From: Nelumbo lutea
Lineage: Eukaryota > Streptophyta > Magnoliopsida > Proteales > Nelumbonaceae
DNA: 64,000 bases
NCBI GenBank assembly: GCA_022828595.1
Contig: JAKGHH010000003.1
Location: forward strand, 18,352,934-18,416,933
Reading direction: 5' to 3'
The notes beneath the pieces are model-generated. The model was not told the DNA's origin. It saw nothing but the letters and a program-made list of their open reading frames with translations, and did not search any database. The position numbers and the translations under genes are program-made. Below are positions 1 to 11,648 of this stretch, piece by piece (position 1 is the stretch's first letter; each line of letters begins with the position of its first letter).

Positions 1-1055
1 TATGGACCCTTGTATCCCATCTAGACCTTTCATGTTAATCTGGTACAAGAAACTTATCCATTAGATTCTTAATGGAAACAATAAGCCTGTTGAGAATATA
101 AATAGCAGATTACAGAAGCAACTTATAAGAATGGAGAACAACATGCTTACATAAAAAATAAATTAAAATAAAAAATAGAACATTTCAGTTGGCATATCGG
201 TCATGCCTATCAATACCATCAAACCTTTGTGGGAATTGCACATAGCACACTTTGTTTCCCATCAATGGATCCATCATGAAACACATTGCCTCCCTGAGAG
301 CTTTGCTGTTATTGATGTAGTGATCACAATCCAAGTTCAATAGATATGGTGCATTTGTCAGCACAGCCGAGACTCTGACCTGTTTATAAAAAACAACCAG
401 CAAATAAAGAATTACAATCTTTTGTTTCTGACAGGAATTTACAGAGACAAGAAATTGCTCATTTGACACTCACCAAAGCATTCATAGCACCAGCCTGTTT
501 ATGGTGAGTAAATCCTGGCCTCTTTTCTCTGGAGACATAAACTAGGCAAGATAGTTCATTTCCTTCAGTGTCATGCCCTCCACTTTGTCCTAGAAACACC
601 TGGAGTGGACCATAGAAGAAGCATTAGAACCAGAACAGTTCTTAGAAAGGATATTAATAACAGAACATTTTTGTACCTAAATCAAGCCAGGATGATCTCG
701 GACATTATTTCCAGGCCATGGAGTCCCATCTTGCATTGTCCAATCTTCTGAGCAAAATACCACTCAGGTGCTCGTGGCTCAATATTGAACTTTTTGCAGA
801 AAGGACAAACTCAGATGTTTCAGACAATGCTTCAAATATCAGCATAGCAGCACCATCATCTGAAACGTAGCAAGAAACCTTTTCTACAGGGTAGTCAACA
901 GCAAGAATGGATAGAACGGTGTTTGCAGTAACCAGAGGACGTTCTTTTAATGGGTCTATTGTACTCACAAATATATCTACTGCAGAGAGTTGAGAAGGTT
1001 GCAGAGAGTTGAGAGTTGAGAAGGATAGAACGGTGTTTCTGGTCCCAACTGTCAA
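1..1055 (-). pseudogene. Cellulose synthase (CESA) pseudogene, cut by window edge
   Basis: A working copy would make cellulose from UDP-glucose in the plasma membrane. Four exon remnants are readable on the minus strand: 1055-677 ([13 protein letters not shown], then [11 protein letters not shown]), 599-474 (intact, ends AGAMNAL), about 379-169 ([18 protein letters not shown], then [17 protein letters not shown]) and 41-1 (INMKGLDGIQGP), with splice sites at the family's usual places. It is dead. After SETSEF the frame shifts, then reads [19 protein letters not shown], and jumps straight to [13 protein letters not shown], losing roughly 40-50 residues of the plant-conserved region. The Gln codon ending the first exon is TAG, and the Arg codon after DRYAN is TGA. 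A donor-like GTAAGC lies about 17 bases beyond its expected place. RHDRYAN followed by a degraded NVVFF motif recalls the CESA6 clade. The region encoding the later catalytic motifs lies outside the window. Confidence 0.93.
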
Positions 1056-1754
1056 TGACGGTTTGAAAACATTGCTTTGGTATATCCATTTTTTGAAGAA
1101 ACATCCAAATTTTTCCTCTCTTTTCCTTCGATTAGTAATTCATCTCTTATGCAACGATTAAATGGCCATGGATTTGCCTACCAACAAAAAAAAAAAAAAG
1201 GAAAAAGATATGCATTCAGGCCATGTTTGGTTCAACTCTCATTCTTTCTCAATCTTACCTAAGATGAAATTATAAAATGAATAAAAATGGGCATAAATGA
1301 AAAAGTATTGCTATGAACCAAACACTTTTTTCCTAAAATATGTTTTTTTCCCATACTTGCAAGTGCCCTATGTTAATCATTTTCATTCTTCAAAAAAAAA
1401 AAAAAATCTATGCCATCAATCATAAAATGTCAACCTATGTCTCCAAAACCATTGGTATAGATATTTACTAGCTGATGGTTGACGGTCAATGTCCGTCTAC
1501 CAATAAACATCTATGATGATAGTTTTGTAGACCTAGGCTGACAGTTTACGATCATTAGCAAAGTTTCTTTGAATAATGAAAATAAACAAGATGGGCCATG
1601 ATCATTTTTCATGTTACAGGTTACTTCAATTTTTTATGTTATAGACAGATTTTTCATTCTAAAAAGAATGAGACCCATGGCAAAAAATTTGTAACCAAAC
1701 ACTTTAATACTGTTCATTCTTGCCCATATGAACAAGAATAAAAAGGGATAAGTC
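1056..1754. other. Intergenic, AT-rich, no gene seen
   Basis: Short homopolymer A runs occur near 1185 and 1393. The phrases 'catgtttggttca' near 1222 and 'tgaaccaaacac' near 1313 are inverted relative to each other. They resemble ends of the GGGTCCATTTGG element family found elsewhere in the window, so this may be a decayed copy. No coding support. Confidence 0.4.
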
Positions 1755-2222
1755 CTAGGGGTGTAAGCGGTATTCGAAAATCTGATTTCGAATTCGATAT
1801 TCAACATAATCGAATCAAATTCGGATAATTTGAATATCTAATCGGTCAAATTCGGATATCCTATTCATACCGAATAGCCGATCGGATTCGAATTCGGATA
1901 TGAGTTTATTTGATTCGATAAATATCCGAATTCGACCGATTATTTAATTCTTATATAAAATATTATATATAATTTATATGTTTATATACTTGTTATCAAT
2001 AAAATATTTATTTTGTATATTTATTAATTATCTAAAATAATTAATTAATCAAATTTGAACCGAATATTTGAATATTCAAATATTTAATCGAATTTAAATT
2101 TAGATATTAATTTTCAATATCCATCAAATATCAAATCGAATTCGGATATCAGATTTTCTAATTAAATTTGAATTCAGATATTATCTGACCCAATTCTAAT
2201 TCGATCCATTTATACCCCCTAA
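1755..2222. repeat. TAGGGG-ended element, CGAATTCGGATA subfamily
   Basis: The left end reads CTAGGGGTGTAAGCGG. The right end, read on the other strand, is TTAGGGGGTATAAATGG, giving imperfect terminal inverted repeats about 468 bp apart. The interior is built from variants of the self-complementary word AATTCGGATATCCGAATT plus an AT-rich core. No coding capacity is visible, so it looks non-autonomous. Other subfamilies with the same ends lie at 22476-22934, 54352-54715 and 54952-55374. Confidence 0.6.
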
Positions 2223-2993
2223 ATTAAGGCCCAAAGCAGATAACCAAACATGAAATTCATATGAAAACCCTTAATATATGCATTTACTCAACTGAATTCT
2301 TTATAACTATTAAGCGGGAGGGTTTTTGTGACATGGCTTTCTGGCATTCTGAACTGTGCCTCACACAAGCTGTGTTTGGTGAAAATCCGGAAAGCCAATA
2401 TTATTAATGTTTAAGAATACGAGAAACACCACCGTAAACTGAAACTATCACAGGTAAATGTATCCAGATTTCAGAACATAGATGCAGCTCAACCAGTAAA
2501 TCAAGGCAACTAGCTCCCAATGCATAAACCGTCCCAAACGGGTTCTAACATGGCCCAGCTGAAGCAACTCATAAGCCAAGCCCGGCCCTCGTAATTCAGG
2601 CCTAGCAATTAGCACCAACAAAACCAAAGATAGGATCCTTATTAGATATCTCTTGGGCCAAGAAAAGAAAAGAATTACATGGCCTCCTACTCCTACATAC
2701 ATTGGATTGGGAGTTGAGAGTTGAGACGGCAAATTACGTAGCCCGAGAGCACCTTAAACTACCACCCAATGAGATAGCACTTTTAGTAAAGATCCGCCAC
2801 GCTCAAAATGTAAAAACCCTACCCACCTCGGACTTCTGACTTCTCTGTCATCACTTCAAACCTAAACAACAGAAGAGAAGAAAACAATGAATCAAGCTTT
2901 AACCTTGCCATTTGCTACTACCATTGTCCATGAGCTCTCCTCGTACTAACCACAGATAGATTGATAGATTAAAAAGAGAGTTCGTCGTTGAAA
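2223..2993 (+). promoter_or_regulatory. Upstream region of the PPR gene
   Basis: Non-coding stretch between the repeat at 1755-2222 and the PPR start codon. The leader must lie here because the first coding exon opens at 2994. No confident TATA box or start site could be assigned by eye. Confidence 0.4.
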
Positions 2994-5900
2994 ATGGCGA
3001 TGCTGACTAGAAGCAGAACCTTCTTTAAAACCCTAATTCCTAACACCTTCAGGACAATTTCCACGTTCACCTTCCTCTGCCAAGAGCCTCAACTTGCAGA
3101 ACCATCGATCTCGGATTCGACTCCATTGCCTCCAAATCCATCCTCGGGAAGCCCCTTGTACCAGCAGAACTGGAAGAACCCCATCCCCAATTCAGTACTG
3201 GGTCAGTCTCTTGTCCCTCTTGACTTTCTTCACCAGACACCATCTTCGAAGATCCAATCCCTGTCTCGGACGCTCGATGTTCAGAGCCTTATGAATGTTT
3301 TTGCTGATTGGATGACTTCCCGGCGATGGGCTGACATGAAACAGCTGTTCGAGTTCTGGATCAGGTCTCTCGACAGGAATGGAAAGCCCAATAGACCTGA
3401 TGTTAACTTGTACAATCACTACTTGAGGGCGAACTTGGAAAATGGTGCAACTGCAGGGGGGCTTCTCGATCTGGTGGCACAAATGGAAGATTATATGGTT
3501 GTACCAAACACGGCGTCTTTTAATCTGGTGTTGAAGGCGATGTATCAGGCGAAGGAGACTGTGGCAGCGGAGAAATTGCTAGAACGGTATGCGATGAATT
3601 CTTTTTCTGTCACTTATTTCTTCCATTGTCTCTGGCTGCATGCTGTATATGCCATTTGCTACTAAAATGATACTTATTTACTCCTTTAGAGAGTCGGCAG
3701 TATTGAATGGTGAATGCTCTATTTCGTATCTATTGATCTTGAAATGACGTCTAATGGGATATTATTTTTCCGGTTGTGGTTGTTTAAAAGTGATCAAGAG
3801 TAGGTGTTTTATTGCATATTTCAAACTGTGCTTTGATCAAATTATCAAAACAAAAAACTATGCTTTAATCAGTTAATTTAACATGCATTTGTTTTTAATT
3901 TTCCCTTTGCAAATCCTTGAAACATGTTTCTTAGGCCTACCTATTTTTTCTTAAGATGTCGATCAAATGTTAATCAAACTTATTTTCTCCATATTCCAAG
4001 GTCGTCCTTGAATCTATTACCCCTCATATAGTGCATTCAACTGGGAGGTTGACCATAAAAAGGTTAATACATGCTATTATGCCTTAGAGGATTGGAGAGT
4101 GGATAATTTCTCCATACATATTCCTTGTCTTTGTCTAGCAAGGAACTGCTGAATACATGATATTACACGTCTTCTGTTTTGTTGCATTTTTTAGTGTTCT
4201 ATTTTTTTTGAAGAACCTCGGATATATGCTAGACTTTGTGCAGAAATGAGCTCTCCTTCATTGAAAGGGGCAAATTCATGTGGACATGTTGCTATCCTGC
4301 AGTTTATTAAGCATCTGGAAAGAGAAGAGTCCTAGGATCATTTTTATTCCAATCAAAGATGTTATTGAACATGATGTCTGCTAGGGTGGCTTATTGAGAT
4401 TTTACATTTTTACCATGAACATTTTCAAATATGATTTCTGTTGAATTGTTGGCAACATGTTTATTGACTGTGGTGTCACTGAAACCAATTAATTCCTTAT
4501 AACAATTCAATATGCTTTTTTTTTTTTTGAGAAAAAAGCATACTTGGTATTCCCTGAATTTAAATAGCATACTCAGTTTTGACAGGTTTTCAGGAGGAAA
4601 CCTGAGGCCCTCTTGTTTAGAGGAGTGGCAGAGATAATTTGGGTATGAATCGTATGATCCTCTTTTTCCGTGGGGCTTGCAATAGAAGATTGATCTAACG
4701 ATCTACAGATCTAGCTGAACCAAGTACCTTACTAAAGGAATTGAGATTGGTATCTTATATTGGTTGTGCCATTGGATGGTGGTTCATTTGTAACATTGGG
4801 TTGAATACTCCCTGAGTTCCTGATTGAATGTCTTGTTCCATCACACACTAACTCAGCAACCATTTGTGATCTCTTTAGCGGTTAGAGGAGTTCAAAGAGA
4901 TGGACCTTATTTTTAGGCCTTATATTCTGTTGCAGGCTTGCAGTGTTTTACTTACATTTGTCAAAATAAAAAGAAAAGAGAAATCTCTAGAGAATATGCA
5001 GTTGAGACTTGCCCAATTGGTCCATTGCCTAACCTTCAAAACTGCCTCTGATCATTTGCCTTAAGTGGTCCTACATGCAAGGCTTTGCAGAACAGGTAAG
5101 GTGAAAGTGCTTCTTCTTGCCACTGCCACCCCACCCCCCAAAATAGGTCTTACTTTATTATGGCTCATGGTTGGGTGAGATGCCATTTTTGGACACTTTT
5201 CTTATTTGTATTCCTGTGTTTGTCTGAGCTTTTTGATGTTAAACAAATGTAATACTAATTGCTCTTGTGACGTTAAATTTCAAATGTGTACATTATTTTT
5301 GAAAATATGTATATATGAGATTGTGAATTCTTGATTTGTGATTGATGGGTCTTGTTGATATCAGGATGTTGCAGGCAGGAAAAGAATCTCTGCCCAATGA
5401 AGAATCATATGAGTTGATTACTGGGATGTTTTTCTTAACGAATCAGATTGATGCTGCCCTAAAATACTTAGATATGACTTTAAAATCTGGCTATATGGTA
5501 TCTATGAGGGTATTTACTGAATGTGTCTGGAGTTGCGTTAATGCAGGAAGGTTGGATACCTTGGCATCCATAATAGAGAGGTGCAAGGTACAATATTGAG
5601 TGACTAGTTGTTACATTTTTTTATGTACATCTCTTTGGTGTTTATGATCATACACTTTTTGTTATTTTCTTTCTCCTTACTTTAACTGCCGCATGTGGAT
5701 ATCAGGCAATGGATCAAAATAAAGCTCTTTGTCCAAGCTGGAACCTGTGTAACTACATTGCAGATGTTGCAATGCAAGCAGATAACAGCAAATTGGCTTT
5801 TTATGCTTTGGAATTTCTGGCTAAGTGGATTGCTCGCGGAGAGAATGCAAGACCACCTGTTCTTCTCTCTGTTGATGAAGGACTGGTTGTTTCAGCACTT

Positions 5901-7934
5901 GGAACTGCTGCTAGAGCCTATAGTGCTACTCTAGTTGATGCATCATGGGCCATCCTGCGGCGGTCCTTGCGTCAAAAGAAGGCACCCGATTCAGAATCTT
6001 ACCTTGGGAAGATATATGCATATGCATCATTGGGAAACCTCCAAAGGGCTTTTAGTACCCTGCACGAATTTGAATCTGCTTATGGGAATTCTACTAAAGC
6101 ATCAGATCAGGATATGTTCTCTCCATTTACTTCTTTATATCCATTAGTTGTGGCATCCTCCAAGAATGGTTTTGAGACTCTGGACTCAGTATGTGCTTCT
6201 TGACCTAGTGCAAACTTTTGTCAAGTTGAGCGTTTATTTAGGTGCTTCCTGTGTTTTTGTATTTTTTTGTTTTTGAAATCATCTTAAGAATTACATGGAT
6301 TGTTGAGTTGCACCATATGTTCACGGGAAATTGGATTCTGCACCATTGGCATTAGTGGCTTGGGAAGTGCATGTACCTGGATGCAGTGTGGGTTTTTTGA
6401 ATTCATCTTAAGAATTACATGGATTGTTGAGTTGCACCATATGTTCACGGGAAATTGGATTCTGCACCATTGGCATTAGTGGCTTGGGAAGTGCATGTAC
6501 CTGGATGCAGTGTGGGTTTTTTGAAATCATCTTAAGAATTACATGGCTTGTTGAGTTGCACCATATGTTCACGGGAAATTGGATTCTGCACCATTGGCAT
6601 TAGTGGCTTGGGAAGTGCATGTACCTGGATGCAGTGTGGGTTTTTGTGTACTATCTGCAGTGTTTCAGGTGCACAATGTTCCAGTCTAAAAACTAATTTG
6701 TGGTCTTTGAGTCTTTCCATTGGTATTCCTTTTTTCCCCAATCAAGTAAATGATTTAGTAAAGCATTGTCAAGATCTTTTTCTCCAGGCATTATCTTAGA
6801 TGGAGAAAATATGTCTACTAAGGGATTATACGGACTTGTAACCTATTTTTCAATGAATTGCAGCGTCATCACAGATATTGGACAATTGTCATGCAGCCAT
6901 TTAGCACTTGCCATTTAGAATTTTTATTTGTTAAGAGAACAAAAGTGCCAAGGTTTTTTTTTTCACAAATACTTGAAATGCTAGACTAATAAATTTTCCA
7001 TGGGATAACAAAGGATTTTTTTTTTTTACTTATTAATCTACCTCTTAAGTTTAACACGTATTCTACTTATTATGGAATGTACAATTTCTTTTTTTTTTTT
7101 AATTAGCATTTCGGTGTGAAATCACTTTTGTGATATCAATCAGAAAGAAATGAGTTTGTCCCCCCTCCCCCCCATTTTTTCTCTCAGGTGTATTTCCAAT
7201 TGGAGAATTTGAGCCATGCAGATCCTCCTTACAAATCTGTTGCTACTCTTAACTGTATTATATTGGGTTGTGCAAACATATGGGACCTTGATCGGGCCTA
7301 CCAGACATTTGAAGCTATCAGTGCAATATTTGGCTTGACACCCAATATCCATTCATACAATGCTTTGATGCATGCATTTGGGAAGCTCAAAAAGGTAGCT
7401 CAGCATTGGAGTACATTTTTTTTTTATATATTTAATGCACTCCCAGAGAAAAACTGATATTTCCACATGTGAATATTTTCATTGAAATTGAACATGTCTT
7501 TACCATGACAGACATTTGAAGCTTCAAGGGTGTTTGAGCATTTAGCAAGCTTGGGCGTGAAACCAAATGCAACATCATATTCCTTATTGGTAGATGCTCA
7601 TCTAATTAGCCGTGATGCCAAGGCTGCTCTCTCTGTGATTGATGAGATGGTAAATTCTTTAGATGTTACAAGACGGCTTACATTAGTAGGTACATGTTGC
7701 ATGGGTCCAACAATTTTAACTGTGCTCTGTGCTACAATATCTGGGCAGGTTAATGCAGGTTTTGTACCATCCAGAGAGACACTAAAGAAGATTAGAAGGC
7801 GATGTATGAGAGAATTTGACTATGAGAGTGATGATCAGGTGGAATCCCTCTCTAGGAAGTTTAAGATCCGAATGGGCACAGAGAATCGTAGGGGCATGCT
7901 ATTCAATCTTCAGTACAGCACCGAATACCCCTGA
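2994..7934 (+). CDS. Mitochondrial-type pentatricopeptide repeat protein, like At1g26460
   Basis: Six exons give an uninterrupted 609-aa protein: 2994-3586, 5365-5587, 5706-6188, 7188-7394, 7512-7649 and 7749-7934, all with GT-AG introns. I chose the ATG at 2994 because the upstream in-frame codon at 2988 is TTG. The N-terminus is rich in Arg, Thr, Ser and Phe with almost no acidic residues (MAMLTRSRTFFKT), which fits a mitochondrial targeting peptide. Helical-repeat units appear near residues 140-240 (VNLYNHYLRANLENG; NTASFNLVLKAMYQA) and again in exons 4-6 (NIHSYNALMHAFGKLKK; NATSYSLLVDAHLI). There is no DYW or E extension. Known PPR proteins bind organelle transcripts; the RNA target here cannot be read from sequence. 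Length and layout recall Arabidopsis At1g26460 (from memory). Intron 1 is about 1.8 kb and intron 3 carries a tandem repeat. Confidence 0.9.
6270..6645. repeat. Three tandem copies of a 124-bp unit in PPR intron 3
   Basis: The unit starting near 'atcttaagaattacatgg' and ending 'gatgcagtgtgggttttt' occurs three times. The word TTACAT falls at 6291, 6415 and 6539, an exact 124-bp period. Copies are nearly identical, so the expansion is recent. It lies wholly within the intron between 6188 and 7188 and is absent from the mature message. Confidence 0.95.
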
Positions 7935-8967
7935 GAGGTAAATTTTTAATTCACAGGTATCTGCATCAAATCAGAAAGGTAGCCCAAATATCTTGCATGA
8001 CATAAAATTGTTCATAATACATCATTCAGTCCTGCCTGGGCCAAAAATCAATCTATGATGCTAAAGAAAATTCCTTTAACTGCCATATAAAATTGTTCTG
8101 AACAAGAGGTGAGAGGTGAGGCTTAGAATCACCCATCCCTGTCAGAATTTCGGCTTTAGAATTCTTGCCTGTACAATAGGTTGCTAGGTTGTGCTTGTCC
8201 TCATTTATGCACAAACTGGGTAACTGCTTTCCTTCCAATAAGGATGCGTAAGAAACCGCTTTTATCTCCATCAACTGATCATATGCAGAATATGAATTCC
8301 TTCCACTTGTAATGTCTGGTTGTATGTTTAATTGCAGTTGATGCTTCAGAATTTTTTGCCATTAGCTCGCTCTACTGCGCTAAAGGACTGCTCTCAGATT
8401 AGTGTTTCTTTGATGAAGTAAGTTTATTATCCTTCTACCTGTCTCCGGGGAACTACAATCCCCGTTTGTAAATTTACTAACTGTACTATATCTGAGAGAT
8501 CCATGAGGAAGAGTCTAGATTTATACCCTCTTGTTATCATACTTTACTGTTCTTTTGTCTTGTTTATCTTCTTCTTTTTAGGCATATTCAGACGGAACGT
8601 GTTGATCAATTGTTAGTGGCTAGCTTTCCTTGATTTTGATGAAAAAGAAATGTAGGGCTTTGCAATTTGCAAATAATTAAGAAAATTGTCTACACATCTT
8701 TCATGAACTGTTTTGTATTGTCCTTGTTCTTGTTAGATGGTAATGTTCAACTCACATTATGTATGGATCTATTCCTGCACCACTTGAAGTCATACTTTCT
8801 TTAGCTCGTATAGGAATGCAATCGTGAAAAAAAAAAACAGCTATATGTCAAATCTGGAAGATTTCTTAGGTAAGTGGATGATCATTACAGTGTAGGCTAA
8901 CAGAGTTAAGTGAATAAACGTGTCTAGTGAGAAGAGGTGCCAAATGGCTCTGATCATATAACCGCAT
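7935..8967 (+). other. PPR 3' region and intergenic
   Basis: The stretch after the TGA probably includes the 3' untranslated region of the PPR gene. No polyadenylation site could be fixed by eye, and I find no further coding exon. Confidence 0.35.
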
Positions 8968-9354
8968 TAAAATTGTATACTATGTTTTTTGTGTGTAGGG
9001 ATCTGCTACCAACTAAACGCTCCAAACATCTTTGCCATTCATGAAGAGATGTTTCCATTGTGTGACTGTAATGACTAGTTGGGATTGGGATAGTGTTGGT
9101 AGCAGATCTGAACTTGGTTTTGGTAAATGCATGAAAGTTGTACACAGACAGGTGTACTATGTACACTATGTTTTTTGTGTGTAGGGATCTGCTACCAACT
9201 AAGCACTCCAAACATCTTTGCCATTCATGAAGAGATGTTCCCATTGTGTGACTGTAAGTCTGTAATGACTAGTTGGGACTTGGGATAGTGTTGGTAGCAG
9301 ATCTGAACTCGGTTTTGGTAAATGCATGAAAGTTGTACACAGACAGGTATCAGG
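8968..9354. repeat. 187-bp tandem duplication, each copy holding a hairpin element
   Basis: Two consecutive copies (about 8975-9161 and 9162-9350) share almost every base; the word TATGTTTTTT starts at 8981 and 9168. Each contains a small element bounded by perfect inverted ends GATCTGCTACCAAC and GTTGGTAGCAGATC (about 9000-9108 and 9185-9302). The second copy has an extra short insertion near 9258. A related element lies at about 62360-62500. Confidence 0.85.
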
Positions 9355-9407
9355 AAAATATGAGCCCGGATCTCCTACAAGCAAAAACTCTAAGCATATA
9401 GTATCTA

Positions 9408-9512
9408 GCTGTACATTTGGGATATTTCCCAATGAATTTAACATATATGTAGGAAAAATACTCTCAATGTGCGTTTGGATGCACATTGGGATATTTCCCA
9501 ATGAATTTAGCA
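9408..9512. repeat. Pair of TTTGGGATATTTCCCAATG repeats
   Basis: Two direct copies of TGGGATATTTCCCAATGAAT, near 9417 and 9486, flank a segment with 'ctctcaatgtgcg'. The motif is itself palindromic and matches the arms of the short hairpin family seen at 46.3, 48.7, 48.9 and 50.0 kb. Confidence 0.6.
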
Positions 9513-9782
9513 AGATTGATGATGTGGTTTTGTTTCATCGGATTCTGACCAAGAATTGACTTTTACATGTTACCCATGCATCATGATTTTTTGGCCAGCC
9601 GTCATCCTGGAAGCACACCCTAGTACTAATCCATCTGTGCAATCTTAGCTAATGCTGAGTTTAGAAGTACAAATACAAATATGTAGTGTAAAATCTAGTA
9701 TTTTATATTATTTTGTACGTATTTTCACTGTGCATAATTTATATTTGTACTCTTTCCAAATTGAGATTAATTATCCATTTTC

Positions 9783-10148
9783 ATGGAGTTGATACATTTG
9801 AAGGTGGCTCACTGGCTGAAATCCTTGAACCTATTCACAGTTCTCTCCTTGGATGACTTGTTGAACCTATTATTAGCCATGTTCTCAGGCACCTTATTAG
9901 AGGAGACTCTTAGCGCTGAGATCCTTGTGGCTATGAAAGGTGCCCAAAGAGCTAGGGAGTTGAGAAAAACGGTTATTGAAGGTGACTCAGAGGTGGTGAG
10001 ATGGCCAAAGGAAGATGACTCTTATATGAAACTATTCAACTACAACAATGAAAAGAAAAGGTTTATATGGCTGACTAGGGACATTAAGGTAAAATACAGT
10101 CAAGTAAAGAGAACTCCTGTTAGTGAAAAAAAATATCTATTTTCATGA
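9783..10148 (+). pseudogene. RNase H-domain relic of a non-LTR retrotransposon
   Basis: An open stretch of 121 codons contains LSAEILVAMKGAQRARELRK followed by VIEGDSEVVRW and FNYNNEKKRF. This matches the middle of the plant reverse-transcriptase-like RNase H fold (AEI...A..G...A..L......EGDS..VV.W). The same arrangement occurs in the relic at 30286-30842. The first catalytic strand (normally F.DGS) is not recognisable, and the N-terminal part does not fit the family. It is a decayed fragment with no evidence of expression. No target duplication or poly(A) tail was found. Confidence 0.6.
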
Positions 10149-10510
10149 AGGCCGATATGAACCATATGGTCATATTTAGGCAATTATTTAATCGGAGCGC
10201 AAAATTATCCATATCTTCTTTTTTTTTCTCGGTAATACTTCTATCATCGATTATAATTTCAATTGAAAATTGGAATTAATCCAAGTTCATAAAATGAAAT
10301 TATTCAATTGTGCTTTTTCTCTCTTTGGTATTATTACATACTATACATTACGGGAGAACAGCAATTCGGTTACGAGTCATACTTTCTACACAAAGTTCAC
10401 TGTTTTTCGCTTGTTGCCAACAAAATATTGAATTGAGACCAATTTAGAAATGAACCTTTTACAATTTCCTTGATTTTAATTGCAACAGCATAAGCCAAAA
10501 AATTTCTACC
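10149..10510. other. Intergenic, nothing recognised
   Basis: AT-rich sequence with a poly-T run near 10217. No gene or repeat with clear ends is visible. Confidence 0.3.
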
Positions 10511-10518
10511 GTTTCAAG

Positions 10519-10746
10519 CAAGGTTCAAAGTATCATTACGTAAAATGTATTGTTTCGGGTCTCTTCCGATACGTTCTTACAGTGGGTGTATCGGGGGTTT
10601 GACTGGTTCAGGGGATGGAGGGGTCCTAGACTGTCTCCCCTGAACCAGTTTTGAAAAATAAAAATAAAAATAAGTAAAATAACAAGTATTGAAACACCCG
10701 ATACACCCCTACCAGCGTATCGGGCGTATCGTTATTTTGAACCTTG
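10519..10746. mobile_element. hAT-type MITE with 8-bp target duplication
   Basis: A 228-bp element opens with CAAGGTTCAAAGTATC and closes with TATTTTGAACCTTG, its inverted copy. It is flanked on both sides by GTTTCAAG (10511-10518 and 10747-10754). An 8-bp duplication with ends starting CAAGG is the hallmark of the hAT superfamily. The interior has no coding capacity and holds a CAGGGG/CCCCTG inverted pair (near 10610 and 10640). Further family members lie at 30043-30204, 32911-33128, 49041-49702 and 49139-49356. Confidence 0.88.
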
Positions 10747-10754
10747 GTTTCAAG

Positions 10755-11648
10755 TGCTGAAAAATCATGTTGACACTTGACGGTTCCAAGATCTTGTGCC
10801 TTGTTTTTTTTTTTTCGACTGATTCAAATGAACCAGGTTCTGAGAAAATTTTTGCCATTCGGCAACACTAGCTCAACACATGAAACCAACTCAAACGAAA
10901 GCTGAGATGTAAAAACCAACCAATGAGTCAAATGTAAAGGTAATGTTGCTTATCTCAGCCCTCATTTTCTTCCTGAAAGTTCGAATGCTTATGCCCATGC
11001 ACCAAAGCTGTTTTTTCTTTTTTATAAGAGAAACAGAATGGAAATCAAAATTTAAGTGATCCCACCTTACATCTTAGGATTTTTTTTATTGGCCCCCAAT
11101 AAAATACAGGATTCTTCAAGTCAGTAGGATTGAAGTCGATGAACATGGTACTCGAACATGGTACTCTTACGAGTCAGTAGTTGCAGCAGCCTTCTGCAAT
11201 TGACCAAGCCAATTTGTGAGTAAAAAGTGCGCACACAATGAAAAGTCAGTTAAAAATTATTGTAAGTGCCCACCATCATTTACATCCGTTTTTTTCTTCT
11301 TCTCTAGTAGCATTATTATTTGTGTAAAACAAAATTATGCTAACAGGAAAATAAAAGAATAAAAAACATCCCTGAATCATATTTTACGAGCTCACTAAGT
11401 CCTACACCTCATAACAATTCCAGACACCAACCCTGATACCCACATCTGTGTAGCATAGTCCATTATCCTCTAATATTGGCTAGCAATCAAGCAAGATACA
11501 AATGATAACAGGTTGCCATTAAGCAAGGAAAATTTTAGTCTAAAATTTACAAACAACTGGATCAATGTTTCGAAAAATGGAAGAAAACTAGGCACACACC
11601 TCATGCAAAAAAGCACTTAAAGGCATGCACCTTAGAAGCATATACACC
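10755..11648. other. Intergenic, no gene seen
   Basis: AT-rich sequence downstream of the MITE. The short direct repeat CATGGTACTC occurs at about 11143 and 11157. No open frame has recognisable protein similarity. Confidence 0.35.

Noticed and set aside
6270..9354. CRISPR-like array
   Set aside because: Repeat units are contiguous without unique spacers, and this is plant nuclear DNA; they are ordinary tandem duplications.
8954..9513. Overlapping minus-strand ORFs of about 100 codons
   Set aside because: They arise from the 187-bp tandem duplication and palindromic repeats; the repeated peptide simply reflects repeated DNA.
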